Part shown: positions 1-8,806 of the stretch, piece after piece
Numbering within the stretch: the stretch's first letter is position 1
Layout: each line of letters opens with the position of its first letter
NCBI RefSeq assembly: GCF_014899185.1
Contig: NZ_CP045201.1
Coordinates: forward strand, 2,464,501 to 2,528,500
Direction: 5' to 3'
Source of the DNA: Pseudooceanicola spongiae
GTDB lineage: Bacteria; Pseudomonadota; Alphaproteobacteria; Rhodobacterales; Rhodobacteraceae
DNA: 64,000 bases
Translations under genes and position numbers: made by a program
Notes under the pieces: model-generated
What the model was told of the DNA's origin: nothing
The model's input: only the letters and a program-made list of their open reading frames with translations
Database searches by the model: none

Positions 1-25
1 TAACTGAGCCCGGAAAGGCCAAGAC

Positions 26-769
26 ATGGCAACTGAAGACACCCCCAAGACCATCGCGGTCCTCGGCGGCGCCGGTGGCATCGGCCGCACTCTGGTCGCC
101 AGCTTGCAGGACCGGGGCCATACGGTGACCGTCCTCGACCTACCCGTGTCGCTAAAGACCCATGACATCAACGGCATAGCCATCGATGCCGCTGACGAAG
201 CCGCCGTCACCCGCGCCATGGCCGAGCTGTCCGAGCGGCACCCGGATGGCATCGACGGCTTCGTCAACCTCGCCGGCTGGAACTCCGACATCCAGCCGCT
301 GAGCGAAACGCCCGCCTCCTATTTCGATGATGTCATCCAGGGCAACCTGCGCTCCACCTTCCTCGCCACCAAGGCCGTGGCGCCGCTGATCACTGACGGA
401 GGCGCAATTGTTCTGTGTTCCTCGGGGCTTGGCCAGTTCATCCGCCCCGGCTTCGGCCCCTATGCGGCCTCAAAGGCCGGTGTCATTGCCCTGACCAAGA
501 CCTTCGCGCTGGAGCTTGCGCCGCGTCTGCGCGTCAACGCCGTCGGTCCCGCCGTGGTCGATACCGCCTTCCTGCGCGGCGGCACCGGGCGCTCGGATGA
601 AAGTGCCGACAACGTGCTGGATATCGAACGTCACAAGGCGATGACGCCCCTTGGCCGCGTCGCCCAACCCGAAGATGTCGCTGGCCCGATCCGCTTTCTG
701 CTTGGCCCCGACGCCAGTTTCATGACAGGTCAGGTGCTCTGGATCAACGGCGGCGCCTACATGCCCTGA
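26..769 (+). CDS. SDR family NAD(P)-dependent oxidoreductase
   Basis: This is a classical short-chain dehydrogenase/reductase of 247 residues, the usual length for the family. The nucleotide-binding glycine motif GGAGGIG is at residues 14-20. A structural NLAG motif is near residue 81, Ser132/133 lies in CSSG, and the catalytic YAASK gives Tyr146 and Lys150. The C-terminal pattern (PEDVAGPIRFLLG, then TGQVLWINGG) is typical of the FabG-like subgroup. The substrate cannot be read from sequence. A purine-rich stretch, GGAAAGG, lies about 8 bases before the ATG. The window opens with taa just upstream, possibly the stop of a preceding gene. Confidence 0.9.
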   Translation: MATEDTPKTIAVLGGAGGIGRTLVASLQDRGHTVTVLDLPVSLKTHDINGIAIDAADEAAVTRAMAELSERHPDGIDGFVNLAGWNSDIQPLSETPASYFDDVIQGNLRSTFLATKAVAPLITDGGAIVLCSSGLGQFIRPGFGPYAASKAGVIALTKTFALELAPRLRVNAVGPAVVDTAFLRGGTGRSDESADNVLDIERHKAMTPLGRVAQPEDVAGPIRFLLGPDASFMTGQVLWINGGAYMP

Positions 770-820
770 GGGCGCATAGCCGCTTGCCCTGCCCCTTGAC
801 CCGTTCCGCCGCGAGATCCT

Positions 821-1960
821 GTGACCCTACAAATTGATATGACGCCCGCGACATCGCGGCACAGCCCCTCACGCCGGGCCATGGCAAAGCGCCTGTCGAT
901 CTGGCTGGCGCTTGTGCTGATGTCGGCGCTGCTGGCCATCGCGCTTGAGCTGGTGCATCTGCCCGCCGCCCTGCTGCTGGGGCCGATGATCGCCGCGATC
1001 ATCCTCGCCTCGTCCGGGCTGACGTCGCCCGTGCCGCCCATGCCCGCCATGGTCATCCCGCGCCCGGTGTTCGGGGTTGCGCAGGCGGCCATCGGCGCGA
1101 TGATCGCCACGACGATCCCCCCCGAAACCCTGCGCGATATAGGGGAGAACTGGCCGGTTTTTCTGTTCGGCGTTATCTCGGTGATCGTGGTGTCCACCAC
1201 ACTTGGCTACCTGCTGGCGATCCGACAGGTGCTGCCCGGGGCCACTGCCATCTGGGGGTCCACGCCCGGCGCGGCACAAGCCATGGTGTTCATGGCCGAG
1301 GCGCACGGCTCTGACATGCGCCTTGTCGCCGTCATGCAGTACCTTCGGGTCGGTCTTGTCGCGGCAGGTGCCTCGCTTGTTGCGCGCTTCTGGGTCGGCG
1401 TGCCCGACGTCGCACCAGAGCCGATCCTGTGGTTTCCTCCGCTGGAGATCGGCTTTCTGCACACCCTCGGCCTGATGGCCCTCGGCGTCGCCGTCAGCCG
1501 CATCATCCGCATACCGGCCGGCGAGTTTCTGGTGCCCCTTCTGGTTGGCGCCGTCGCTCAGGGCATGGGGCTGATCCACCCCATGGTGCCGCCGTGGTTT
1601 CTGGTCATCGCCTTTGCGCTCTGCGGCTGGATGATCGGCCTGCGTTTCACCCGTGAAATCCTTGTCCACGCCTGGAAGGCGCTGCCGCGTCTGGTCATGT
1701 CGATCCTGCTGCTGATGGCCCTCTGTGGCGCGCTGGCAGCGCTGATCTCATGGACCCTCGGGGTCGATCCGCTGACCGCCTACCTCGCCACCAGTCCGGG
1801 GGGCGCGGATTCCGTAGCGGTGATCGCGGCCTCCAGCGACGTCGACATGGCATTCGTGATGTCGATGCAGACGCTGCGCTTTGTCCTCGTCCTCATCTCG
1901 GGGCCCATCGTGTCACGCTGGTTCGCGCGGCGTCTGGCCGCCCGGACCGCCGCCGCCTAG
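821..1960 (+). CDS. AbrB-family membrane protein (duplicated AbrB domain)
   Basis: The protein is 379 residues, very hydrophobic, with about ten predicted membrane segments. It contains two AbrB-type repeats: LLLGPMIAAIILA near residue 50 and FLVPLLVGAVAQG near 235, each followed by similar glycine-rich helices. Despite the name, this family is an inner-membrane protein of unclear transport function, often annotated as ammonia monooxygenase or a transcriptional regulator by historical accident. The start is a GTG with GAGA about 8 bases upstream. An in-frame ATG at 839 is an alternative with a weaker ribosome site. It follows the SDR gene by 51 bases and may be co-transcribed. Confidence 0.8.
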   Translation: MTLQIDMTPATSRHSPSRRAMAKRLSIWLALVLMSALLAIALELVHLPAALLLGPMIAAIILASSGLTSPVPPMPAMVIPRPVFGVAQAAIGAMIATTIPPETLRDIGENWPVFLFGVISVIVVSTTLGYLLAIRQVLPGATAIWGSTPGAAQAMVFMAEAHGSDMRLVAVMQYLRVGLVAAGASLVARFWVGVPDVAPEPILWFPPLEIGFLHTLGLMALGVAVSRIIRIPAGEFLVPLLVGAVAQGMGLIHPMVPPWFLVIAFALCGWMIGLRFTREILVHAWKALPRLVMSILLLMALCGALAALISWTLGVDPLTAYLATSPGGADSVAVIAASSDVDMAFVMSMQTLRFVLVLISGPIVSRWFARRLAARTAAA

Positions 1961-1969
1961 AAGCTGGCG

Positions 1970-2003
1970 GGCCGGCACCACAGGCCGGCTCATCCGATTT
2001 TCC
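1970..2003 (+). terminator. possible terminator after the AbrB-family gene
   Basis: A GGCCGGC/GCCGGCT hairpin with a short loop lies 10 bases after the stop codon. A T-containing stretch (GATTTTCCCCC) follows. It may separate the upstream pair from the B12 riboswitch transcript. The T-run is imperfect. Confidence 0.35.
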
Positions 2004-2042
2004 CCCTTGCCCGGCAACGGTCGCCACCATAAGACGGGCACG

Positions 2043-2222
2043 CTTCGGTCCGACCAGCCTGCTGTTCGGATAATAGGGAATGTGGTGCGGGTTTGCCCCC
2101 AAGGCCACGACTGCCCCCGCAACTGTAAGTGGTGAGCGAAGCCGGAACATGTCACTGTCGCCCTGCGCGATGGGAAGACCCGGCCCAGCATTGACCCGCA
2201 AGTCAGGAGACCTGCCGAAGCC
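2043..2222 (+). promoter_or_regulatory. cobalamin (adenosylcobalamin-type) riboswitch
   Basis: The conserved core is easily read: AATAGGGAATGTGGTG near 2073, GACTGCCCCCGCAACTGTAA near 2108-2127, GTCACTG at 2151, GGGAAGACCCGGC near 2172, and the B12 box AGTCAGGAGACCTGCC at 2201-2216. It sits directly upstream of a TonB receptor and B12 ABC transporter, the normal target of this class. Binding of cobalamin to the leader should reduce expression of the uptake operon. The 5' boundary is approximate. Confidence 0.95.
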
Positions 2223-2267
2223 GATCACCCAGTTGCCGTGCGGGGCGCGCGTGTGACGGCGGACTGT

Positions 2268-2356
2268 CCGCAGAGGTGGCACTTGCACCGTCTGCGGCAG
2301 GGCTTCCCCCTCCAACGACATGATCGGACGTGCCGGACCCCCGGCAATTTTAGGAG
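2268..2356 (+). promoter_or_regulatory. expression platform of the B12 riboswitch (two hairpins before btuB)
   Basis: Two stem-loops lie between the aptamer and the btuB start. The first pairs CCGCAGAGGTG (2268-2278) with CACCGTCTGCGG (2286-2297). The second, TGCCGG/CCGGCA (2331-2346), is followed by ATTTT and then the ribosome site AGGAG at 2352-2356. The second can be read as a short terminator or as a structure that hides the ribosome site. Which applies cannot be decided from sequence alone. Confidence 0.5.
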
Positions 2357-2363
2357 ACGGGAC

Positions 2364-4220
2364 ATGAACACCCCCCGCCTTGCGGTACTTCGTGCCGCGA
2401 CAGCCATGACCACCCTTGCCCTCTGCGGCATCGCCCAGGTCGCCAGCGCACAGGACGCCCTCGACCTCGATGCGATCACCGTCACCGCCAACCGGGGCGA
2501 GGCGACGGACCTCACGCGCACAGGCTCCTCGGTCGCGGTGATCACGCAGGAGGATCTGAAAAACAGCGGCACCACGCGGCTGGCGGATTACCTGACCACC
2601 CTTCCCGGCCTCAGCCTCAGCGGCAATGGCGGCCTCGGCACCTCGACCAACCTGCGCATTCGTGGCGCAGATGGGCGCTATATCGGCGTCTATATCGATG
2701 GTATCGACGTCAATGACCCGGCCTCGACGCAGGTCAGCTTCGACTTCGGCTCGCTGACCACCCAAGGCATCAGCCGCATCGAGATCCTGAAGGGCGCGCA
2801 ATCCGCGCTCTATGGCGCCGATGCGATTGCCGGTGTCGTCAACATCACCACCAATCAGGCCACCAAGCCCGGCCTGAGCCAAGGCTATGCCGCCGAATAC
2901 GGCAGCTACAACACCGCGAAACTGGCCTATAACCTCAGCTATCTCGGCGCCCGCGGCAGCTTTGCGGCTACCCTGTCGCATGTCCGCACCGACGGGTTTT
3001 CCGTCGCCGATGAGAACGACGGCAACACCGAAGCCGACGGGCACGAGGCCACCCGCCTCAGCTTTTCCGGCGATTATGAGCTGACAGAGACAGTGACCAT
3101 CGGTGGTGCGGCCTTCTGGGCGACGGCGGAAACCGAGGTCGACGAATACTCCGGCGGGCCGACCGATGGGCTGATCCCCGATGACATGTCCGACCGGGAT
3201 CAGGTGGGCCTGCGTGCCTTTGCCCGGATCGATGCCGGTGCCATCCGCCATGAATTTTCGGCGCAATACTACCAGATCGACCGGCGCTTCTCGGGCACCA
3301 AGAAAGGCGTCCCCTATTCAGATCCGTCCAAAGGCCAGCGCTGGAGCCTTGCCTATCAGGGCCAGACGGAGCTTTCGGTGGCGACGCTGACCTTTGGTGC
3401 AGATGCCACCCGCGAAGCCTTCAGGAACACCGGAGACGACGGCCGCAACGACATCTTCGGTCTCTGGGCACAATCCGACTGGCACCTTGGCGACCAGCTT
3501 GAGATGGTCACGGTCCTGCGCCACGACGACCATTCGACCTTCGGCGGCAAGACCACGGGCCGCGTCTCGCTCGGCTGGCTGCCACAGCCCGATCTGACCC
3601 TGCGCGCTGCCATCGGCACCGGCTTTCGCGCCCCCTCGCCCTATGAGCTCTATTCCAGCACCTACGGCAACCCGGACCTGAGCCCCGAGACCTCGACCAG
3701 TTACGAACTGGGCGTCGAGAAACGCTTGGGCGAAAGCCGGCTCAATGCCACCCTGTTCCGGACCGAGATCACCGACCTGATCGCCTATGACAGGACCACC
3801 TCGGCCTATGACCAGACCACCGGGACCAGCTGGATGCAAGGCGTCGAACTCTCTGCCGAGACGCCCCTGACCGAGCGTATCGGCCTGACCGCTGCCTACA
3901 CCTGGACCGACAGTCAGGAGGCCGGGACCGGCAAACGTCTGGCGCGCGTGCCCCTGCATGACATCGCCCTTGGCCTGACCGCCGAAGTGACCCCCGATCT
4001 GACCAGCGCGCTGACCCTGCGCCATGTCGCGGGCGTCACCGAAAAGACCGGCGATATGCCAGACTACACGACCGTCGACCTCAGCCTGCGCTACGCCCTG
4101 TCCACCCAAACCGAGGTCTACCTGCGCGTCGAGAACCTGTTCGACGAAGAGTACCAGACCTCGCTCGGCTACGGCACCTCGGACCGCGCGGCCTACTTCG
4201 GCGTGCGGAGCAACTTCTGA
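2364..4220 (+). CDS. btuB: TonB-dependent vitamin B12 receptor
   Basis: An outer-membrane beta-barrel receptor of 618 residues for cobalamin. It has a Sec signal peptide (residues 1-29, ending VASAQ). A TonB-box-like DAITVTA follows, then a plug domain (VAVITQEDLKNSG, the LRIRGADGRY segment, and ILKGAQSALYGADAIAGVV). The barrel ends in the terminal aromatic residue F (YFGVRSNF) expected of outer-membrane barrels. The ATG at 2364 is preferred over upstream in-frame codons because AGGAG precedes it by 7 bases and because the signal peptide begins there. The B12 riboswitch and the downstream btuF/C/D genes support the cobalamin assignment. The stop overlaps the next start (TGATG). Confidence 0.92.
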   Translation: MNTPRLAVLRAATAMTTLALCGIAQVASAQDALDLDAITVTANRGEATDLTRTGSSVAVITQEDLKNSGTTRLADYLTTLPGLSLSGNGGLGTSTNLRIRGADGRYIGVYIDGIDVNDPASTQVSFDFGSLTTQGISRIEILKGAQSALYGADAIAGVVNITTNQATKPGLSQGYAAEYGSYNTAKLAYNLSYLGARGSFAATLSHVRTDGFSVADENDGNTEADGHEATRLSFSGDYELTETVTIGGAAFWATAETEVDEYSGGPTDGLIPDDMSDRDQVGLRAFARIDAGAIRHEFSAQYYQIDRRFSGTKKGVPYSDPSKGQRWSLAYQGQTELSVATLTFGADATREAFRNTGDDGRNDIFGLWAQSDWHLGDQLEMVTVLRHDDHSTFGGKTTGRVSLGWLPQPDLTLRAAIGTGFRAPSPYELYSSTYGNPDLSPETSTSYELGVEKRLGESRLNATLFRTEITDLIAYDRTTSAYDQTTGTSWMQGVELSAETPLTERIGLTAAYTWTDSQEAGTGKRLARVPLHDIALGLTAEVTPDLTSALTLRHVAGVTEKTGDMPDYTTVDLSLRYALSTQTEVYLRVENLFDEEYQTSLGYGTSDRAAYFGVRSNF

Positions 4221-5029
4221 TGTGGCGGCGCGCGCTTGGCCTCTTCCTGATGATCGCGGCCCCAGCTGCGGCGCAGGAGTCGCCGGCGCGCGTCGTCTCG
4301 ATGAACTTGTGTACCGACCAGATGGCGATGCTGCTGGCCGCCCCCGGTCAGTTGCTCTCGGTGTCGTCTCTGGCGCGGGATGCCCAAAGCTCGGCCATGG
4401 CGGAGCAGGCCAAAGCCTATCCGATCAACCATGGTCTGGCCGAGGAAATCTGGCTGCTGAAGCCCGATCTGGTGATCGCAGGCACCTTCACCTCGCGCGC
4501 CTCGGTCGACATGCTAAAGCGGCTCGGGGTGCAGGTGCTGACGGTGCCCCCGGCCTATTCCCTCGCCGATGTCACAGACCGCCTGCGTCTGATCGGGGAG
4601 GCCTTGGGGCGCAGCGCGACCGCCAATGCGGTGATTGCCGATTTCGAGGCCCGGCTGAGCACCTTGCGCGCCCGCACCGGCCGCCGCCCCTCTGCCGCGC
4701 TCTACTATGCCAACGGCTATACCACCGGCAATCAGACGCTGGCGGGCGAGATCCTGTTGACTGCGGGCTTTTCCAACATTGCGGGCGACGGCGGCGGCGG
4801 GCGCATGTCGCTTGAGGAACTGGCCATGGCCCAGCCCGAGGCGCTGATCACTGGCCAGCCCTATCCCGGGGCCTCGCGCTCCGAGGAGATCCTCGATCAT
4901 CCGGTCGTGCGCCAGATCCGTGCCGCGCAGGCCTCGCGCTCGGTCACCGACAGTGACTGGCTCTGCGGCACACCTTTCGTGCTACAGGCCATCGAACAGC
5001 TCTCACGTCTGCGACAGGATATCGAATGA
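4220..5029 (+). CDS. btuF: cobalamin ABC transporter substrate-binding protein (BtuF-like)
   Basis: A periplasmic helical-backbone binding protein of 269 residues. A short signal peptide ends AAPAAAQE near residue 19. The mature part has the class III binding-protein pattern: RVVSMNLCTDQMAMLLA at the start, LKPDLVIAGTFTS near residue 75, and a second lobe with ILLTAGFSNIAG. It should deliver B12 from the receptor to the BtuCD permease. It overlaps btuB by one base and btuC by four (ATGA), so translation is probably coupled. The B12 specificity comes from the riboswitch context; the same fold also binds haem and siderophores. Confidence 0.88.
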   Translation: MWRRALGLFLMIAAPAAAQESPARVVSMNLCTDQMAMLLAAPGQLLSVSSLARDAQSSAMAEQAKAYPINHGLAEEIWLLKPDLVIAGTFTSRASVDMLKRLGVQVLTVPPAYSLADVTDRLRLIGEALGRSATANAVIADFEARLSTLRARTGRRPSAALYYANGYTTGNQTLAGEILLTAGFSNIAGDGGGGRMSLEELAMAQPEALITGQPYPGASRSEEILDHPVVRQIRAAQASRSVTDSDWLCGTPFVLQAIEQLSRLRQDIE

Positions 5030-6009
5030 CCAAGGCCCTCGCCCTTCTGTTTGCACTGGTCCTCGTTCTGGCCATCGGCTCGCTTTCCATCGGCCCCGCG
5101 AACCTGCCCTTTGCCGACAGCATTCGGGCGTTGCTGGCGGGCGGCGACGGCCCCCTGACGCTGGTGATGCGAGAGATCCGCCTGCCCCGGATGCTGCTGG
5201 CCGTGATGATCGGCGGCACGCTGGGGCTGGCCGGGGCGGCGATGCAGGGATACCTGCGCAACCCGCTGGCCGAGCCGGGCCTGCTGGGCGTCTCGGGCTG
5301 TGCGGCCCTCGGCGCGGTGCTCGCGATCCAGACCGGCCTCTCGGCGGCTTTCTCACTGGCGTTGCCGTTGTCGGCGCTCGCAGGCGCGGTGATCGCCGTG
5401 CTGATCCTGCTGGTGCTGACAGGCCCGAGGGGCGAGACGCTGACCCTGATCCTCGGTGGGATTGCCATCTCGGCCATTGCCGGGGCGCTGACCTCTCTCG
5501 TGCTGAACCTGTCGCCGAACCCCTTCGCGGCGAACGAGATCATCTTCTGGATGATGGGCTCCCTCGCGGATCGTTCGATGCTGCACGTCTGGCTGGCGAT
5601 GCCCTTCATGATTGTCGGACTGGCGCTGCTGGCAGGTGTCGGACGCGGGCTGGACGCGCTGACCTTGGGCGAGGATGCCGCCGCCGCCATGGGCTTTGAT
5701 CTGCGGATGCTGCGCCTGCGCATCGTGCTGGGCACTGCCTGCGTCGTTGGCGCTGGCACCGCCGTGGCAGGCTCCATCGGGTTCATCGGGCTGGTGGTGC
5801 CGCATCTGCTGCGCGGCACGGTCGGTGGCCGCCCCGGCCCCTTGCTCTGGGTATCGGCTTTGGGCGGCGCGGCGATGCTGCTGAGCGCCGATATCGCTGT
5901 GCGCCTGATCGCGCCGGGGCGGGATCTTAAGCTCGGCGTCCTGACGGCCCTTGTTGGCGCGCCCTTCTTTCTGCACCTCGTCTGGCGCAGCCGGAGGCAA
6001 CGCGCATGA
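5026..6009 (+). CDS. btuC: cobalamin ABC transporter permease (FecCD family)
   Basis: An inner-membrane permease of 327 residues with about ten transmembrane helices. It carries FecCD hallmarks: IRLPRMLLAVMIGG near residue 48, GLAGAAMQGYLRNPLAEPGLLG near 65-87, and GSIGFIGLVVPHLLR near 250, the last matching the coupling region to the ATPase. It forms the B12 channel with btuD. It overlaps btuF upstream and btuD downstream by four bases each. Confidence 0.92.
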   Translation: MTKALALLFALVLVLAIGSLSIGPANLPFADSIRALLAGGDGPLTLVMREIRLPRMLLAVMIGGTLGLAGAAMQGYLRNPLAEPGLLGVSGCAALGAVLAIQTGLSAAFSLALPLSALAGAVIAVLILLVLTGPRGETLTLILGGIAISAIAGALTSLVLNLSPNPFAANEIIFWMMGSLADRSMLHVWLAMPFMIVGLALLAGVGRGLDALTLGEDAAAAMGFDLRMLRLRIVLGTACVVGAGTAVAGSIGFIGLVVPHLLRGTVGGRPGPLLWVSALGGAAMLLSADIAVRLIAPGRDLKLGVLTALVGAPFFLHLVWRSRRQRA

Positions 6010-6743
6010 CTTTGCTGCAGCTTGAAAACCTGTCTGTCACCCTGCGTAATCGCAGGGTGCTCTCCGATGTCAGCGTCAGCGTTGCGGCGGGCGAGGTCGT
6101 CGGCCTGATCGGGCGCAACGGTGTCGGCAAGACCACCCTGATGCGCGCCGCCCTCGGGCTGATCCCGGCGTCCGGGCACAGCTCCCTCGCCGCGATGACA
6201 CCTAACGCCCGCGCCAAGGCCGTCGCCTGGATGCCGCAAACGCGCGAGATCGCCTGGCCCGTCTCAGTCGAAGACCTCGTGGCGCTTGGCCGCCTGCCCC
6301 ATGACGACCGCGCCCGAGGCCCGGTTGAGGCCGCGCTGCGCCATATGGCCCTGGAACCCCTGCGCAACCGCCGCGCCACCAACCTGTCGGGCGGCGAACA
6401 GGCCCGCGCCCTGATCGCCCGCGCTCTGGCACAGGAAACCCCGCTGCTGATGGCGGATGAGCCGATAGCGGGTCTGGATCCAGAACATCAGATCGCGACG
6501 ATGGAGGTCTTTGCCGATATCGCCGCCGCAGGCCGCGGTGTGATGCTGACCCTGCACGACATCGCTCTGGCGGCACGTCACTGCACGCGCCTGATCGTCC
6601 TGTCGGAAAATAGCGTGCTGGCAGACGGAGCGCCCTCCGACGTTCTGACCGAAGGCACCCTCGCCCGCGCCTTCAGCATCACCGCCTATCACGCCCAGAG
6701 CGACGACGGCCCGGTTTTCCAGCCACTGCGCCGCGTCACATGA
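6006..6743 (+). CDS. btuD: cobalamin ABC transporter ATP-binding protein
   Basis: An ABC ATPase of 245 residues with all motifs intact: Walker A GRNGVGKTT near residue 37, signature LSGGEQARALIARAL near 129, Walker B LLMADEPIAGLD near 150, and the switch histidine in LTLHDIALA. It powers BtuC. It is the last gene of the riboswitch-controlled operon. The gap of 150 bases to the next gene suggests the operon ends here, although no strong terminator was seen. Confidence 0.9.
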   Translation: MTLLQLENLSVTLRNRRVLSDVSVSVAAGEVVGLIGRNGVGKTTLMRAALGLIPASGHSSLAAMTPNARAKAVAWMPQTREIAWPVSVEDLVALGRLPHDDRARGPVEAALRHMALEPLRNRRATNLSGGEQARALIARALAQETPLLMADEPIAGLDPEHQIATMEVFADIAAAGRGVMLTLHDIALAARHCTRLIVLSENSVLADGAPSDVLTEGTLARAFSITAYHAQSDDGPVFQPLRRVT

Positions 6744-6893
6744 GCCTCGCCAGTTGCTGCAAGCGACGGCATCCGTCTTGGTGCTGAGCGCAGCCCTGCC
6801 CATCACCTCCGCACGACAGCAAGGAAACGCTTGCAAGCGGCGCGTCTCAGCGCCATTCAGGGCGTCGTGAAGCATTCATCAGATCAGGCCACC

Positions 6894-7901
6894 ATGTCAT
6901 TGACCACCCTCGGCTGGTCGGCGTTTTTCGACACCCAGCTCGCCCCGGAAGAGGCTGCTCTGGTGCCCATGCGCATCGCAACCGTTCATCGCAGCAGGCT
7001 GACGGCGGAATCCGTCGACGGCCCGTCGCGGCTGACCCTGGCCCCCAACGTCAACACCACGGATTTCGCCGTCGGTGACTGGGTGCTGGTCGAGGCCGAG
7101 ACCCAGCTGCTGGTGCGCCGCCTCGACAGGCAGGCCCTGCTGCAACGTCATACCGAGGGCGGCCGGTCTCCCCAGTTGATCGCCGCCAATATCGACACGC
7201 TGTTCATCGTCACCTCCTGCAATGACGACTTCAATCCGGCCCGGCTGGAACGCTATCTGGCACTGGCGAACGAGGCTGGGACCAACCCCGTGATCGTTCT
7301 GACCAAGATCGACAAGATCGACGATGTCACGCCCTTCGTCGAACAGGCCGCTGCGCTGCAGGCCGGTCTGGTCGTCGTCACACTGAACGCAAAAGCCCCC
7401 GAAGCGACGCTGACGCTGAAGCCCTGGTGCGGGCCGGGTCAGACGGTTGCGCTTGTCGGCTCCTCCGGCGTGGGCAAATCGACGCTTCTGAACACGCTGA
7501 GCGGCAAGACGGACGAGGACGCTCAGGCGACCGGCAGCATTCGCGCGACCGACGACAAGGGGCGCCACACCACGACCTCACGCTCGCTGCATGCGATCGA
7601 GGGCGGCGGCTGGGTGATCGACACACCGGGGATGCGCACGCTGCACGTCAGTGACCTGTCGACCGGTCTGGATGTGCTGTTTGCCGAGATTGTCGCGCTG
7701 GCCCCCGACTGCCGCTTCCGCGACTGCACCCATGCACATGAGCCGGGATGCGCGGTTCAGGCCGCAATTGCCGCTGGTACGCTGGACGCTGCCCGCCTCG
7801 ATCGCTGGCGCAAACTGCACGAGGAAAACACCGCCAATACAGTGGTGCAGACCGGGCCGCGCGGCAACAAGATCCAGAAGCCACGCGGCAAACGACGCTG
7901 A
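6894..7901 (+). CDS. rsgA: small ribosomal subunit biogenesis GTPase RsgA
   Basis: A GTPase of 335 residues that acts in late 30S maturation. It has the circularly permuted motif order diagnostic of the family: G4 (LTKIDK, about residue 140), then G1 (GSSGVGKST, about 189), then G3 (DTPG, about 244). An N-terminal OB-fold precedes the GTPase. A zinc-binding knuckle, CRFRDCTHAHEPGC, follows near residue 273. The ATG at 6894 (MSLTTLGWS) is chosen as it matches the usual N-terminus; a TTG at 6831 in frame would add 21 residues. It converges with the next gene with only 7 bases between stops. Confidence 0.93.
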   Translation: MSLTTLGWSAFFDTQLAPEEAALVPMRIATVHRSRLTAESVDGPSRLTLAPNVNTTDFAVGDWVLVEAETQLLVRRLDRQALLQRHTEGGRSPQLIAANIDTLFIVTSCNDDFNPARLERYLALANEAGTNPVIVLTKIDKIDDVTPFVEQAAALQAGLVVVTLNAKAPEATLTLKPWCGPGQTVALVGSSGVGKSTLLNTLSGKTDEDAQATGSIRATDDKGRHTTTSRSLHAIEGGGWVIDTPGMRTLHVSDLSTGLDVLFAEIVALAPDCRFRDCTHAHEPGCAVQAAIAAGTLDAARLDRWRKLHEENTANTVVQTGPRGNKIQKPRGKRR

Positions 7902-7908
7902 GTTCAGG

Positions 7909-8619
7909 TTACTCTTCCTCGCAGTAGCTGCGCGGCGTTCCGTCGTCGCGCATGAACATCACGCAAGGCCCGGACGAGTTGCGCGGATCGTAGGAAAAGC
8001 CACGCTCGTTCATCGCAGCAAAGATGTCGCGCACCCCCGCCAGCCCGTAGAGGTGGTCGTGCAGCTCAAGAAAAACCCGCTCGATCCCGTCGAGCGAGGC
8101 GGCGCCCAGCAGCTCACGCTCAGCGCCTTCGATATCCATCACCAGCACGTTGATGCCCTGCGCGCCGATAAAGCTGTCGACGTTTTGAGAGCCGATCTCG
8201 ATCACATCCTCAAACGGCCCCTGACTTTCGATCATCGAGGACATCCAGAAATCGCGCCGAACGTAGAAGGAATACTGCTCCGGCGCGCCCGCCGTCAGAA
8301 GCCCCTGACGAAAGGTGACATTCTCAATTCCGTTCGCCGCCGCGACCCGCTCGGCCAAAGCCACGGTGTGCGGATTGGCATCAAAGGACCAGATCGTGAC
8401 CTGAGGAGTCTGCGCCATCACCGCCGTGATCACACCAATGCCCGAGCCAAGCTCCAGCACCCGGTCGCCGGACCGCAGCAGCCGCTGGACCTGACGGGCC
8501 TCCTTGGCTTCGTACTTGCCGCTCTCAAGCGCGTGCCAGATGATCGGCGATACGTCCTGAGCGGTGATCGGCAGGCGAATACCGTGAATAATCATGCCAA
8601 TGTCTGCTGCAGTGTCCAT
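7909..8619 (-). CDS. FkbM family SAM-dependent methyltransferase
   Basis: A methyltransferase of 236 residues. SAM motif I is VLELGSGIGVITAVMA. The FkbM signature region, VLVMDIEGAERELL followed by VFLELHDHLYG, is clear. Members methylate sugars, polyketides or other small molecules; the acceptor here is unknown. The ATG at 8619 has GAGG six bases upstream and is preferred to an in-frame ATG at 8715. The gene stands alone, convergent with rsgA. Its base composition, with that of the next three genes, is less GC-rich than the flanks, which hints at acquisition. Confidence 0.82.
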   Translation of the reverse strand: MDTAADIGMIIHGIRLPITAQDVSPIIWHALESGKYEAKEARQVQRLLRSGDRVLELGSGIGVITAVMAQTPQVTIWSFDANPHTVALAERVAAANGIENVTFRQGLLTAGAPEQYSFYVRRDFWMSSMIESQGPFEDVIEIGSQNVDSFIGAQGINVLVMDIEGAERELLGAASLDGIERVFLELHDHLYGLAGVRDIFAAMNERGFSYDPRNSSGPCVMFMRDDGTPRSYCEEE

Positions 8620-8806
8620 TAAACCCTCAAAATTGGTCAGTTCTTTTGCCGTCTTTAAATTGGAAACCCCCGGACAACATTCCAATTCGGGGACCTGCGG
8701 CGCTGCCTGCCCCATGGATATTGAGCCGCTGCAAATGGGTCAACCCCGCCCCTGCGAATGACCCGCAATCCTGTGGAACTGAGGTTTCATGGGCGCAGGC
8801 AAGCCC

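Noticed and set aside
1893-3266. Long minus-strand frame across the riboswitch and btuB
   Set aside because: It would cover a well-formed B12 riboswitch and the btuB signal peptide on the other strand; no family resemblance.
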